Assembly: GCA_003245715.1 (NCBI GenBank)
Contig: QKCJ01000056.1
Coordinates: forward strand, 1 to 64,000
Direction of reading: 5' to 3'
DNA: 64,000 bases
Source: a bacterium
Lineage (GTDB): Bacteria > Planctomycetota > SZUA-567
This document shows positions 1-8,071 of the stretch, in pieces (position 1 is the stretch's first letter; the number at the start of each line of letters is the position of its first letter). The notes beneath the pieces are model-generated. The model ran no database searches and was not told where the DNA came from. It saw only the letters and a list, made by a program, of their open reading frames with translations. The position numbers and the translations under genes were made by a program.

Positions 1-143
1 TCATAAGCGACCTTCTTGCCGCCGAAGAGTTCAGCTGAAACAGCAGTGATAGCAGCGGTAGTAGTAGTCTTACCGTGGTCAACGTGACCGATAGTGCCGA
101 CATTGATGTGCGGCTTGGTGCGCTGGAAAGTTTCCTTGGCCAT
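1..143 (-). CDS. tuf: Elongation factor Tu, N-terminal part (cut by window start)
   Basis: EF-Tu carries aminoacyl-tRNA to the ribosome as a GTP complex in the cytoplasm. The 47 visible codons begin [20 protein letters not shown] and contain the P-loop GHVDHGKTT, which is diagnostic. The start is the ATG whose complement lies at 141-143, preceded by an AGGAGAAT ribosome site. A threonine tRNA gene lies upstream in the same orientation, as next to tufB in many bacteria, so the two may share a transcript. The rest of the gene lies outside the window. Confidence 0.97.
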   Translation of the reverse strand, partial: MAKETFQRTKPHINVGTIGHVDHGKTTTTAAITAVSAELFGGKKVAY

Positions 144-485
144 TTGATTCTCCTGTCATTCCTATTAATATGTATTAAGAGATCACCTGAAAATCGCGGC
201 CACACATACTGTCCCGGACCATCCGGAAAACACAGCCCAGAAGCCGCCATAATTTTCTTATACAACTGTGTTGCCGAATATTTTATCAACTTCTATCAGA
301 AACACGTAAAATTTCACAAAAAAAACGCTGCGCCAACACTTATAAACCGAATACAAGCCATAAGCAGGCCACCGGAAAAGCCAAAATTAATATCAAAATA
401 TTAATATATTAAGCTCAACTTTCCAGATCAGCCCGCCGCTTCCATGACTTACATTCTACGCGGCGAAGCGAAAATACTGTGTATT
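144..485. other. Gene-free leader between tRNA-Thr and tuf
   Basis: These 342 bases hold no convincing open frame; the plus-strand frame crossing it is antisense to tuf and has no ribosome site. It is presumably the tuf leader/promoter region. I could not pick a clear -35/-10 pair and see no terminator between the tRNA and tuf, so read-through from the tRNA promoter is possible. Confidence 0.6.
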
Positions 486-561
<76 letters not shown>

Positions 562-609
562 ACTTTTTTCTAAGAAAAAGCTCATGTCTTATTTATTACA
601 GAGCTTAAT

Positions 610-638
610 AATATATGAATCAATCGCTATTAAGTCAA
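610..638 (-). promoter_or_regulatory. Sigma-70-type promoter of tRNA-Thr
   Basis: On the minus strand a TTGACT -35 box (complement of 633-638) and a TATATT -10 box (complement of 610-615) are separated by exactly 17 bp. Initiation would fall near 603, about 40 bases before the mature tRNA, as expected for a processed tRNA precursor. Confidence 0.6.
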
Positions 639-689
639 CAGCAAAGAACAAAATATTAACTTTTTTTTTACCCAACCGACATATTTTTA

Positions 690-720
690 CTCGCGCACAA
701 ATTAACCCTTTATGCGCGAG
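690..720. repeat. 8-bp perfect inverted repeat after leuC
   Basis: CTCGCGCA and its complement TGCGCGAG flank a 15-base loop, 17 bases past the leuC stop. On the leuC strand it is followed by an A-rich stretch, not a T-run, so it is not a classic intrinsic terminator. It may stabilise the mRNA 3' end or act with Rho. Confidence 0.5.
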
Positions 721-736
721 AAGTATATATTGAAAA

Positions 737-2023
737 TCAAACCAGATCGCGTGGGTCGCAGAGCTCGCCTTTGATACCACTGGCAGCAGCCGAAGCAGGG
801 CTCATCAGATGAACCATACCGCCAGGTCCCATACGACCGGCAAAATTACGGTTGGTTGTTGAGGCGCAAACCTCGCCATTGGCAAGGACACCATTGCTCA
901 TGCCGAGGCAGGCACCGCAAGTCGGATTAGTCACGCAGAATCCCGCATCACGAAAAATCTTCAGTGTTCCATCCTCAAGCGCCTCATCAAAGATCTTCGG
1001 CGTTGCAGGGGAAACAATACCGCGAACATTCTTATGAAGCTTATTACCGATAAGAACCTTTGCCGCAGCGTGCAGATCAGAAAGGCGGCCATTTGTACAG
1101 CTTCCGATATAAACCTGGTCGATCTTTGAACCAGCCAGTTCACGCAGTTTCTTAACTTCATCAGGTTTATACCCGACAGTAGTAACAGGTTCAATCGTGC
1201 CGGCATCAATCTCAATTACTTTGGTATATTCCGCATCAGGATCTGAGTGCCATTTCTTGAAGTCCGCAATCGCGGCATCACGGTCATTATTATAATCGTC
1301 TTTAATGAAAGACCAAAGAAAGTCAACCGTCGTTTCATCAGGCAAACAGATTCCGCAGGTGCCGCCGGCTTCAATTGCCATATTGCAGACGGTCATACGC
1401 TCTTCCATGGAAAGAGCCTCAATACATGAACCGCGGAACTCGATGACATGGTCAGTCGCACCATTAACTGTCAACTGGCGGATAACTTCAAGGATAAGGT
1501 CTTTGGCAAAAACGCCCTGCCCTAACTCACCACTAACCACAACCTTAATGCTTTTAGGCTGGCGGAAAGCACAAACACCCTTAAGAATACCAACCTCAAG
1601 GTCGGTAGTGCCAACACCCGCAGCAAATGCGCCAAAAGCACCGTGCGTACAGGTGTGACTGTCACCCATGATGACAGTGTAGCCAGGGCGAATAAATCCC
1701 TTCTCAGGAAAAATTGCATGACAAACACCGTTTGAGCCGATATCAAAAAAATCCTTAATATCATGGCGACGCGCCCAGTCTCGCAGAATTTTGGCCTGAA
1801 GAGCAGTCTTGGCATCCTTTGAAGGAGTGACATGGTCAATGACCGCCTTTATTTTGGTAGAATCAAAAACACGATCCTTTTCACGCCATTCAAGATCCGC
1901 AATAGCGACAGGCGTAGTAATCTCATGACACATAACTACATCAAGATCAAGGACATAAGTCCCTTCAAACGGCTGCTCGCGCAGATGTGACTCGAAAATC
2001 TTCTGTGTAATATTTTTTGGCAT
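737..2023 (-). CDS. leuC: 3-isopropylmalate dehydratase large subunit (LeuC)
   Basis: LeuC isomerises 2-isopropylmalate to 3-isopropylmalate in leucine synthesis. It belongs to the aconitase family, carries a 4Fe-4S cluster and acts with the small subunit LeuD. The 428-residue protein has the family landmarks MGDSHTCTHGAFGAFAAGVG, YIGSCTNGR (first cluster Cys) and NPTCGACLGM (the other two). Its length is that of the shorter LeuC/homoaconitase-type branch, so related hydro-lyase substrates cannot be excluded. I chose the ATG at 2023 because GGAGAG precedes it and the likely transcription start (about 2047) lies inside a longer frame that begins at 2065. No leuD, leuA or leuB is adjacent, which is unusual. 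Confidence 0.9.
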   Translation of the reverse strand: MPKNITQKIFESHLREQPFEGTYVLDLDVVMCHEITTPVAIADLEWREKDRVFDSTKIKAVIDHVTPSKDAKTALQAKILRDWARRHDIKDFFDIGSNGVCHAIFPEKGFIRPGYTVIMGDSHTCTHGAFGAFAAGVGTTDLEVGILKGVCAFRQPKSIKVVVSGELGQGVFAKDLILEVIRQLTVNGATDHVIEFRGSCIEALSMEERMTVCNMAIEAGGTCGICLPDETTVDFLWSFIKDDYNNDRDAAIADFKKWHSDPDAEYTKVIEIDAGTIEPVTTVGYKPDEVKKLRELAGSKIDQVYIGSCTNGRLSDLHAAAKVLIGNKLHKNVRGIVSPATPKIFDEALEDGTLKIFRDAGFCVTNPTCGACLGMSNGVLANGEVCASTTNRNFAGRMGPGGMVHLMSPASAAASGIKGELCDPRDLV

Positions 2024-2053
2024 TTTACTCTCCAGTTCTCGTATATTAGGTAA

Positions 2054-2081
2054 ATTATTTCGCAAATCACCACAGTGTCAA
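2054..2081 (-). promoter_or_regulatory. Promoter of leuC
   Basis: On the minus strand a perfect TTGACA (complement of 2076-2081) and AATAAT (complement of 2054-2059) are separated by 16 bp. The 5' leader would be only about 25 bases, too short for a T-box or leader-peptide attenuator. Confidence 0.55.
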
Positions 2082-2143
2082 TAGTGTTTATATTTAATTT
2101 GATTTTTTTTTAACTTTTTATTAGCTTAAAGTTTAAAATAAAG

Positions 2144-2172
2144 TTGACGTCGATACGTTTTATGTATAAGAT
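2144..2172 (+). promoter_or_regulatory. Promoter of the XRE/S24-type regulator gene
   Basis: TTGACG at 2144-2149 and TAAGAT at 2167-2172 with a 17-bp spacer. It is divergent from the leuC promoter, about 60 bp away, so the regulator could influence both; I see no clear operator palindrome. Confidence 0.4.
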
Positions 2173-2218
2173 TAAATCTGTAATGCCAACCGATATTATT
2201 TTTATATAGGGAAACACA

Positions 2219-2995
2219 ATGAGTCTTACAAATGATATTAAGGCAGATTTTGGCAAACGTCTAAGGGAAGCCAGAGACAGCAAGAAGTATTCAAGGCAAG
2301 TTCTTGGTGTGCGTCTGGGAGTAAGTCCGAAGACTATCCAAAGCTGGGAGATGGGAAGGACCTTTATTGAGAACTTATCGCTTATCCCTGCTATTGAGCG
2401 TGAGCTTGATATCTCAATCTCAAAACTGATTAAAGATGCTACCTACACCAATGATTCAATGATTAATGAATCCGCTGCAGAGTATGGAAAGTCAGAAAGC
2501 CCTCAACGGGGTATGCCTGTAGCCGGTCCGCTTGCTGTTTCCTTTACCATACTTTCTGATAAAAAAACCGATGTTACTGAAGCATCATACAAGGCCGTTC
2601 CTTTTGTCAAGCCGAAGACTCTTGGCAAGGATGTAGCTGACATCAAGAAGAAGGATGTTCTAAACCATGTCCTGATTCCTGTTGACTGGATTCCGCGCGG
2701 CAGTGTTGATTTCGCAACACGCATGGCTGATGCTTCACTTGAGCCTTACATTCCGCACGGCGCACAGGTTATCGTTGACCGCCGCGAACCTGAAGCGGAA
2801 AAATGCCTGGGCAAGGCGGTAGTTCTCTTCATCAAGAACAAGGGGGTTCGCATCAGAATGCTCTCTATTGATGAAAAAACCGGTCTTTTCTGCGGAACAG
2901 CTTATGGCATCAACCGCCGGGGCAAGATTCTGATAAATCCTGAAAAAGGTGACATCATTATCGGCAAGGTGGTTTCAGTGATGAGCCAGTGCTAG
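2219..2995 (+). CDS. XRE-family regulator with a LexA/CI-like (S24) C-terminal domain
   Basis: The 258-residue protein has an N-terminal helix-turn-helix (about residues 12-65, including GKRLREARDSKKYSRQVLGV and SPKTIQSWEMGR). After a linker of about 80 residues comes a LexA/phage-repressor peptidase fold (about 165-255). The fold keeps the serine of the Ser-Lys dyad (DASLEPYIPHG). The strand that normally carries the lysine (TVKRL in LexA) reads RIRML here, so the lysine appears to be arginine. I therefore infer a repressor that dimerises through this domain but does not cleave itself. A strong terminator follows at once, so it is monocistronic. Ligand and targets are unknown. Confidence 0.85.
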   Translation: MSLTNDIKADFGKRLREARDSKKYSRQVLGVRLGVSPKTIQSWEMGRTFIENLSLIPAIERELDISISKLIKDATYTNDSMINESAAEYGKSESPQRGMPVAGPLAVSFTILSDKKTDVTEASYKAVPFVKPKTLGKDVADIKKKDVLNHVLIPVDWIPRGSVDFATRMADASLEPYIPHGAQVIVDRREPEAEKCLGKAVVLFIKNKGVRIRMLSIDEKTGLFCGTAYGINRRGKILINPEKGDIIIGKVVSVMSQC

Positions 2996-3018
2996 TGCCT
3001 TCAGCAATACCAAATTCA

Positions 3019-3053
3019 AACAGCCATGGTTTAGCGACCATGGCTGTTTTTTT
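3019..3053 (+). terminator. Intrinsic terminator after the XRE/S24-type gene
   Basis: An 11-12 bp stem (AACAGCCATGG/CCATGGCTGTT) with a short loop is followed by seven T residues on the plus strand. There is no T-run on the other strand. Confidence 0.85.
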
Positions 3054-3084
3054 ATTCAACACCGCAAGTATCATGATTAACAGT

Positions 3085-5292
3085 TCAGCATTTTTCCAGC
3101 TTTGCTGATGAAAGTGAGAGAAGCCTTGTCCCTCCCGAGAAGAATTGGACGACCGCCTGATTCTTGCTGCATGACAATATTTTTCCCGCGCCAAAGCTCG
3201 GATGCCTGACATGGTCGCCTGTTTTAAAAGACAATCCGGCGGAGCTTTGGGGGATTTTCCGTGAAAGCGCCGGAGTCGGGGCAAACTCATCAAAAAACGG
3301 GTTAGGGTCATCAAAGTCGTCGTCAAAATCATCATCAAAGGGGTCAAAATCCCCTCCGGCTGACATTGAGGTGATAACCTCTTCAATCTTATCCTGCGGC
3401 AGATCACGCATAAATGAACTTGGCGAGGTGTACTCGAACTTGCCAAAGAGCATCCGGCTCTGGGCGCGGGTGAGGTATAATTTCTTCTCCGCCCGGGTAA
3501 TTCCGACATAGAAAAGACGGCGCTCCTCCTCTTCCTTGTCGATACTCCCTTCGGAATTTGCATGCGGCAACAACCCCTGCTCAAGCCCTGAAAGAAACAC
3601 CACCGGAAACTCCAAGCCCTTGGCGCTATGCAAGGTCATCAGTACAAGATTATCAGCATTGGGATCGTAGGTATCAACATCAGCAACCAGCGCCACATCC
3701 TCAAGAAATTCCGCAAGATCAGCCTCAGGGTGTTCCTGAGAAAACTCTGTAGCACGCCCGAGAAACGCGGCAAGGTTCTCCAGACGATCCTCCCAGGCGG
3801 GGTCTTTAGTGTTTGCGCTGATATGCTCCGTAAGGCCGGATTTTTCGAGAATATCCCGCACACATTCACGCACCGGAGAAAGCGAAATTGCTGCCAGTTT
3901 CTGGCACCAATACGAGAAATCCCGGAGCTTGGCCGAATTGCGTCCGTTAAAAACCTGAACAAAATCAGGGCGCGAGACAAATTCAAAAGCGGGTATGCCA
4001 AGCTCGTTAGCCTGCGTGAGTATTGCCTCAAATGTTTTCTCACCAACACCGGTCGGTCGGCAGTTGACAATCCTACGCAGCGCGACAATATCACGTGAAT
4101 TAACAAGAATTTTCAGATGCGCAAGCAGGTCTTTAATTTCTTTACGTTCATAAAAGCGCAGCCCGCCGACAATCTGGTAAGGAATCCCCGCCCCCATCAA
4201 CGCTTCTTCAAGCACACGCGACTGGGCGTTAGTCCGGTAAAAGACTGCCATCTGCGAGTACGAAAATCCTTCTTCATTCTTCAGAGACGACGCTTTCTCC
4301 GCAATCCATTCACCCTCTTCACGGTCACGGGACAAGACAACCGTGCGCACCGGATCGCCTCCGTCTTCTTCGGTATAAAGGTTCTTTTCTATCCGATCAG
4401 AATTAAACTGAATGACATGGTTGGCAACATCAAGAATAGCCCGCGTCGAGCGGTAATTGCGCTCAAGGCGCACAACACGCGCGTCAGGAAAATCCGTCTG
4501 GAAATCCATAATATTACGGTAATCCGCACCGCGCCATGAATAAATACTCTGGTCGGGGTCGCCGGTGACATGGACATTGTTACTTTCATTACAGAGTAGC
4601 TTCATCAACCGGTACTGCGTATGGTTGGTATCCTGATATTCGTCGATCAGCAGATAACGAAAGCGCCGCTGATACTCAAGGCGCAGCGGCTCAACCTTCT
4701 CGAGCAGGCGCACGGTAAGCAGGAGAAGATCATCGAAATCAAGGGCATTGGCCGCCCTAAGTCGCTGCTCGTAAGAGGAGTAGACGTTAGCGATGATCTC
4801 ATCATACCATGACCCCTGCGGCAGGTCGGCAGGCGACTGCATCTTGGATTTTGCCTGCGAGATCATTGATGAGAGGGTCTTAGGCTTGAACTTCTTGTCA
4901 TCAATATTGCGGTCTTTGCAGATCTGTTTCAGCAGACTGATCTGGTCGTCAGAATCATAAATGGTAAAACGGCCGTCACGACCTTCATTGAGATGGTCAA
5001 GGTCAAAACGCAAGAATCTGGCGCATAATGAGTGGAACGTGCCAACCCAGCGCGGCGCTTCCCCTACAAGCTCGGCAACGCGTTGCTGCATCTCTCCGGC
5101 GGCCTTATTGGTAAAGGTCATGGCAAGAATCTGGTGCGGACGAACGCCCTGCGAGATCAGCCAGGCGATACGTCTGGTTACAACTCTGGTCTTACCCGAA
5201 CCCGCACCGGCAACAACCAGCATCGGCCCGTCGATATGTGAAGCCGCTTCAAGCTGCTGCGGTGTTAAACCTGCAAATATATCTTCTGCCAT
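3085..5292 (-). CDS. pcrA: UvrD/PcrA-type DNA helicase
   Basis: A superfamily 1A 3'-5' DNA helicase for repair, replication restart and removal of recombinase filaments. It has the Q-motif region LTPQQLEAA, Walker A VVAGAGSGKT, DEYQDT, GDPDQSIYSWRGA, LERNYRST, TLHSAKGLEFPVVF and VGITRAEKKLYL in the usual order. The C-terminal tail contains GDHVRHPSFGAGKIL, the PcrA/UvrD module linked to RNA polymerase contact. Between core and tail lies an unusual Asp/Phe-rich stretch (FDPFDDDFDDDFDDPNPFFD). The ATG at 5292 was preferred; a GTG at 5310 adds six residues, and neither has a clear ribosome site. The gene is convergent with the regulator upstream. Confidence 0.93.
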   Translation of the reverse strand: MAEDIFAGLTPQQLEAASHIDGPMLVVAGAGSGKTRVVTRRIAWLISQGVRPHQILAMTFTNKAAGEMQQRVAELVGEAPRWVGTFHSLCARFLRFDLDHLNEGRDGRFTIYDSDDQISLLKQICKDRNIDDKKFKPKTLSSMISQAKSKMQSPADLPQGSWYDEIIANVYSSYEQRLRAANALDFDDLLLLTVRLLEKVEPLRLEYQRRFRYLLIDEYQDTNHTQYRLMKLLCNESNNVHVTGDPDQSIYSWRGADYRNIMDFQTDFPDARVVRLERNYRSTRAILDVANHVIQFNSDRIEKNLYTEEDGGDPVRTVVLSRDREEGEWIAEKASSLKNEEGFSYSQMAVFYRTNAQSRVLEEALMGAGIPYQIVGGLRFYERKEIKDLLAHLKILVNSRDIVALRRIVNCRPTGVGEKTFEAILTQANELGIPAFEFVSRPDFVQVFNGRNSAKLRDFSYWCQKLAAISLSPVRECVRDILEKSGLTEHISANTKDPAWEDRLENLAAFLGRATEFSQEHPEADLAEFLEDVALVADVDTYDPNADNLVLMTLHSAKGLEFPVVFLSGLEQGLLPHANSEGSIDKEEEERRLFYVGITRAEKKLYLTRAQSRMLFGKFEYTSPSSFMRDLPQDKIEEVITSMSAGGDFDPFDDDFDDDFDDPNPFFDEFAPTPALSRKIPQSSAGLSFKTGDHVRHPSFGAGKILSCSKNQAVVQFFSGGTRLLSLSSAKLEKC

Positions 5293-5343
5293 CTTATCTT
5301 TTTCAGCCACAGGCTGGTTATAAAATCATTAATTACAAATTAC

Positions 5344-5676
5344 TCAGGACTTTTCAGTCTTGCTCACATCCGCTTCATCTTCAGCGTCAGCCTTAGCAGC
5401 AGCGTCATAAACAGAAACATCCTCGGCCGCCTTTTTTACGGCTGCATTGCTTGCAGACTTTTCTTTAGCGGAAGCATCTTCATTGGCGGCGTTAGCAATC
5501 TCGTCTTTCATTTCATTTATACCACGGCGAAAAGAAACCAATCCCTTGCCAAGGGATCGCCCAAGCTGAGGCAGACGGCTGCCGAAGAGGACAACCGCAA
5601 CAATAAGAATGATAACAATTTCTGTTGCGCCAAGATCAGACAACGGCCAGAATGCCGGAACAAGATACATAATCAT
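5344..5676 (-). CDS. tatA: Twin-arginine translocase subunit TatA/TatB
   Basis: A 110-residue Tat component with a short periplasmic N-terminus and one membrane helix (about residues 17-33, IVIILIVAVVLFG). The amphipathic helix SRLPQLGRSLGKGLVSFRRG follows, then an Ala/Glu/Lys-rich charged tail. FGSRLPQLGR is the standard Tat hinge motif. TatA forms the folded-protein export pore with TatC; TatB has the same architecture, so the A/B assignment is by length only. Ribosome site GGAG lies 7 bases before the ATG. The tail is unusually acidic and alanine-rich. Confidence 0.9.
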   Translation of the reverse strand: MIMYLVPAFWPLSDLGATEIVIILIVAVVLFGSRLPQLGRSLGKGLVSFRRGINEMKDEIANAANEDASAKEKSASNAAVKKAAEDVSVYDAAAKADAEDEADVSKTEKS

Positions 5677-5773
5677 GAATTTCTCCAGTTGTCAGAGAAT
5701 ACAGCCATAAATGCTGCCACCCGGCACCATTACCAGTCAGCCAACTTTAATTGTATGGATTTGCGCAACTAAT

Positions 5774-6178
5774 TCAAGGTTTGAGTTTGAGGTTAAATTT
5801 ACTCTGGCCGGAGTTTTTAATGATATCCGCCGCGCGCGCAACATAGCTGTAAGGGGTGTCCTTATCAGCATTAATAACGACTACAGGATCTTTGAGACGT
5901 TTACGCATATCCCTGATCTGTGCGGGAAGTTTATCTAGTGTTGTCTGGTCTTTCTGCAGGTAGATTGTGCCGTTTTTAGTAATACTGATTACCTGCACCT
6001 CATTTTTGGGAGCTTCCTTGCTCTGGCCTTTAGGGAGGTCAACGGCAATCCCGCCGTCAGTCTCAAATTTTGCCGTTACCAGAACAAAAATAACCAGCAG
6101 AAACATCACATCAATCAGTGGTGTAACGTTAATTACCGAATTTCTCTTGCCATTTTTTCCGACAAAGCGCACAACCAT
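5774..6178 (-). CDS. exbD: ExbD/TolR-family energy-transducing protein
   Basis: A 134-residue inner-membrane protein with a single N-terminal helix (NVTPLIDVMFLLVIFVLVTA). The helix carries the essential aspartate in the PLIDV motif, and a periplasmic domain follows. ExbD/TolR works with ExbB/TolQ as a proton-driven motor that powers outer-membrane transport or envelope constriction. The ExbB homologue lies 30 bases upstream in the same operon. No tonB, tolA or tolB is nearby, so the system served cannot be fixed. Confidence 0.9.
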   Translation of the reverse strand: MVVRFVGKNGKRNSVINVTPLIDVMFLLVIFVLVTAKFETDGGIAVDLPKGQSKEAPKNEVQVISITKNGTIYLQKDQTTLDKLPAQIRDMRKRLKDPVVVINADKDTPYSYVARAADIIKNSGQSKFNLKLKP

Positions 6179-6208
6179 ATCCTCAGAAAAGATAATAAAA
6201 AACGATTA

Positions 6209-6826
6209 TCAGTTTCGCACCCGCAGCATCAGGCCGACCGCCAGACGCTCCATCTCAAGCACGCGGTCATCAACCCGGCGGGCAAAATAACTGTAAGCCA
6301 CATACGAAGGGATCGCAACAATCATGCCGACAATCGTCGTAACCAGCGCCTGGGCGATTCCACCAGACAGACTGTTGATTTCATTTGAACCGACCTGAGA
6401 GATACGGCCAAAGACTTCATACATTCCCATAACCGTACCAAGCAGGCCGAGTAGTGGTGAGATTGACGCGATAACCTCAAGCGCGGTAACGCCGAGACTG
6501 ATAGAATGCGCAGCCCGTCGCCCTGCCCCTTCAACCAGTGCTTCAGCTTCCTCACGCCCAAGCTTGCGGCTCATCAGAACTGTCAGCAAGACCTCAGCCA
6601 GCGCTCCGCCGGTCTTGCGGCATAAATCCTCAGCCGGCGCGCACTCGCTTTCATCGCGTATCCCCTCGGCAATTTTGACAAGCGAGATCGGAAATAATGA
6701 TTTGCGCCGCAACACCAGTACACAGTAGATAAAAAAAGCCAATGCTATAACCGACAGACCGATCAGCACATAAACAATGCTGCCGCCCTGCTCAAGCATC
6801 TTTAAAATATCAGTATTTGAATCCAT
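6209..6826 (-). CDS. exbB: ExbB/TolQ/MotA-family proton channel protein
   Basis: A 205-residue protein with three predicted membrane helices: about 17-40, about 113-138 (the ISPLLGLLGTVMGM signature) and about 160-182 (ALVTTIVGMIVAIPSY). These are typical of ExbB/TolQ. It forms the channel partner of the downstream ExbD-like protein. The start at 6826 has only a weak ribosome site. Promoter not identified. Confidence 0.9.
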   Translation of the reverse strand: MDSNTDILKMLEQGGSIVYVLIGLSVIALAFFIYCVLVLRRKSLFPISLVKIAEGIRDESECAPAEDLCRKTGGALAEVLLTVLMSRKLGREEAEALVEGAGRRAAHSISLGVTALEVIASISPLLGLLGTVMGMYEVFGRISQVGSNEINSLSGGIAQALVTTIVGMIVAIPSYVAYSYFARRVDDRVLEMERLAVGLMLRVRN

Positions 6827-6859
6827 CAGCCGAATATTTTATCCCTAAAAATATAGACG

Positions 6860-7912
6860 CTATTCACCGGCAACCTGCATCAGCTGCTCTTTATACCACG
6901 CCGCCTCGGCAGCGATATCCTTTGCACCAATAATAGCCGTGCAGACCGCTACAGCCCTCGCCCCGGCGTCAAGTATGCCAGGCAAAGTCTCGCGGTTAAC
7001 CGAACCAATGCAGAAGTACGGCATCTTGGCATTCTTAGCGGCCCATTTGACATACTCAAGGCCAACCGCCTCACGGTGCTGCTTGGTATTGGTCGGGTAT
7101 ACCGGCCCTACCCCGATATAATCAACGCCGTCACGCAGAGCCGCCTCGGCATACTCAGGCGAGGAAGTACTCTTGCCAAGAATTTTGTCATGCCCGATAA
7201 GCCTGCGCACAAGATTTGCCGGCAGGTCGCCCTGACCGGTATGCACGCCGTCAGCCTTGATAAGCTTGGCAATATGCGGACGGTCATTGACCAGAAATAC
7301 CGCGTTGTCACCACAGACCTGACGCATCATCAGAGCCTGCTGGTAGAAAGCGCCGTCCTCCATGTTCTTCTCGCGAACCTGAATGACATCAACCCCTCCG
7401 TTAATAAGCTCACGCACAACCGTCAGCGGCGGAGCCGACGCAAGTTCGGCAGTGATTATTACATACAATTTCGCATCTTTAATGCGTTTGCGCAGACCGT
7501 CAGATGAAAGCATTGTCTTCTCCAGATCATATGACTGATAACGTATTTTTTCAAATTCCGCAGCCGCCTCAACCGATACTGTCTTCCCGTACTCTTCAAG
7601 TACCCGCAATGCCTCCTGAAGGCGCTTGATACTGGCCTTTACAACATTCTCAGGGGTACTGCGGCTGGACTCGCTGGAAATTGTAATCTGAGTACCGACA
7701 TCACCGGCAGTGTCACGGAACGTATGCAAACCCTTTCCGGCAGATTCGGTTAAAATCTTCTCCGCACTAATAAAGCGGTGGCGCAATGATTTCAGCAATT
7801 CGCTCAGTGCCGGGTTCTCCAGAATAAAGCGCGCATACTCCTCACATACACGCAAACCCTCCTGCCCGCGGTTAATATTTACATCAAGTACTCTGCCAAC
7901 TCCGGCATCCAT
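6860..7912 (-). CDS. thiE: ThiD2-ThiE fusion: HMP-P kinase-like domain + thiamine-phosphate synthase
   Basis: The C-terminal half (about residues 145-350) is thiamine-phosphate synthase, joining HMP-diphosphate and the thiazole phosphate. It has VIQVREKN, VFLVNDRPHIA, GVHTGQGDLP, GKSTSS and YIGVGPVYPTNTK. The N-terminal half (about 1-140, starting MDAGVGRVLDVNINRGQEGL) matches the ThiD2 domain, a separate family of HMP-phosphate kinases found fused to ThiE. The polypeptide would then make and use HMP-PP in one molecule. The ATG at 7912 was chosen over a GTG at 7924. No TPP riboswitch (CUGAGA element) is visible upstream, and no other thi gene is nearby. Confidence 0.9.
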   Translation of the reverse strand: MDAGVGRVLDVNINRGQEGLRVCEEYARFILENPALSELLKSLRHRFISAEKILTESAGKGLHTFRDTAGDVGTQITISSESSRSTPENVVKASIKRLQEALRVLEEYGKTVSVEAAAEFEKIRYQSYDLEKTMLSSDGLRKRIKDAKLYVIITAELASAPPLTVVRELINGGVDVIQVREKNMEDGAFYQQALMMRQVCGDNAVFLVNDRPHIAKLIKADGVHTGQGDLPANLVRRLIGHDKILGKSTSSPEYAEAALRDGVDYIGVGPVYPTNTKQHREAVGLEYVKWAAKNAKMPYFCIGSVNRETLPGILDAGARAVAVCTAIIGAKDIAAEAAWYKEQLMQVAGE

Positions 7913-7978
7913 TTTGTCTCTCACTCAAAAGTTAAGGTAATATTATAGCAGTATCATATTTTTTTTCAACGAATTTGC

Positions 7979-7998
7979 ACAATAAGTATGCTTATTGT
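7979..7998. repeat. 20-bp near-palindrome upstream of the thiE fusion
   Basis: ACAATAAG-TATG-CTTATTGT is a perfect 8-bp inverted repeat with a 4-base loop, 67 bases upstream of the thiE start and just past the terminator of the ABC gene. It could be an operator or part of read-through control; function unknown. Confidence 0.35.
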
Positions 7999-8010
7999 CT
8001 TAGATTATAA

Positions 8011-8044
8011 GAAAAACAGCACAGGCTACTTACCTGTGCTGTTT
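8011..8044 (-). terminator. Intrinsic terminator after the sugar ABC ATPase
   Basis: An 11-bp stem AACAGCACAGG/CCTGTGCTGTT with a 7-base loop. On the minus strand it runs into a T5 tract. Confidence 0.8.
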
Positions 8045-8071
8045 ATAATTCTTAATCAGCGGCGTAATTGA

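Noticed and set aside
75-404. 109-residue plus-strand frame over the tuf 5' end
   Set aside because: Antisense to tuf, no ribosome site, and low-complexity composition.
3628-4098. 156-residue plus-strand frame opposite pcrA
   Set aside because: It lies entirely inside the helicase gene on the other strand with no ribosome site or recognisable domain.
7913-8010. TPP riboswitch ahead of the thiE fusion
   Set aside because: The region lacks the CUGAGA and other conserved THI-box elements and is too short before the terminator.
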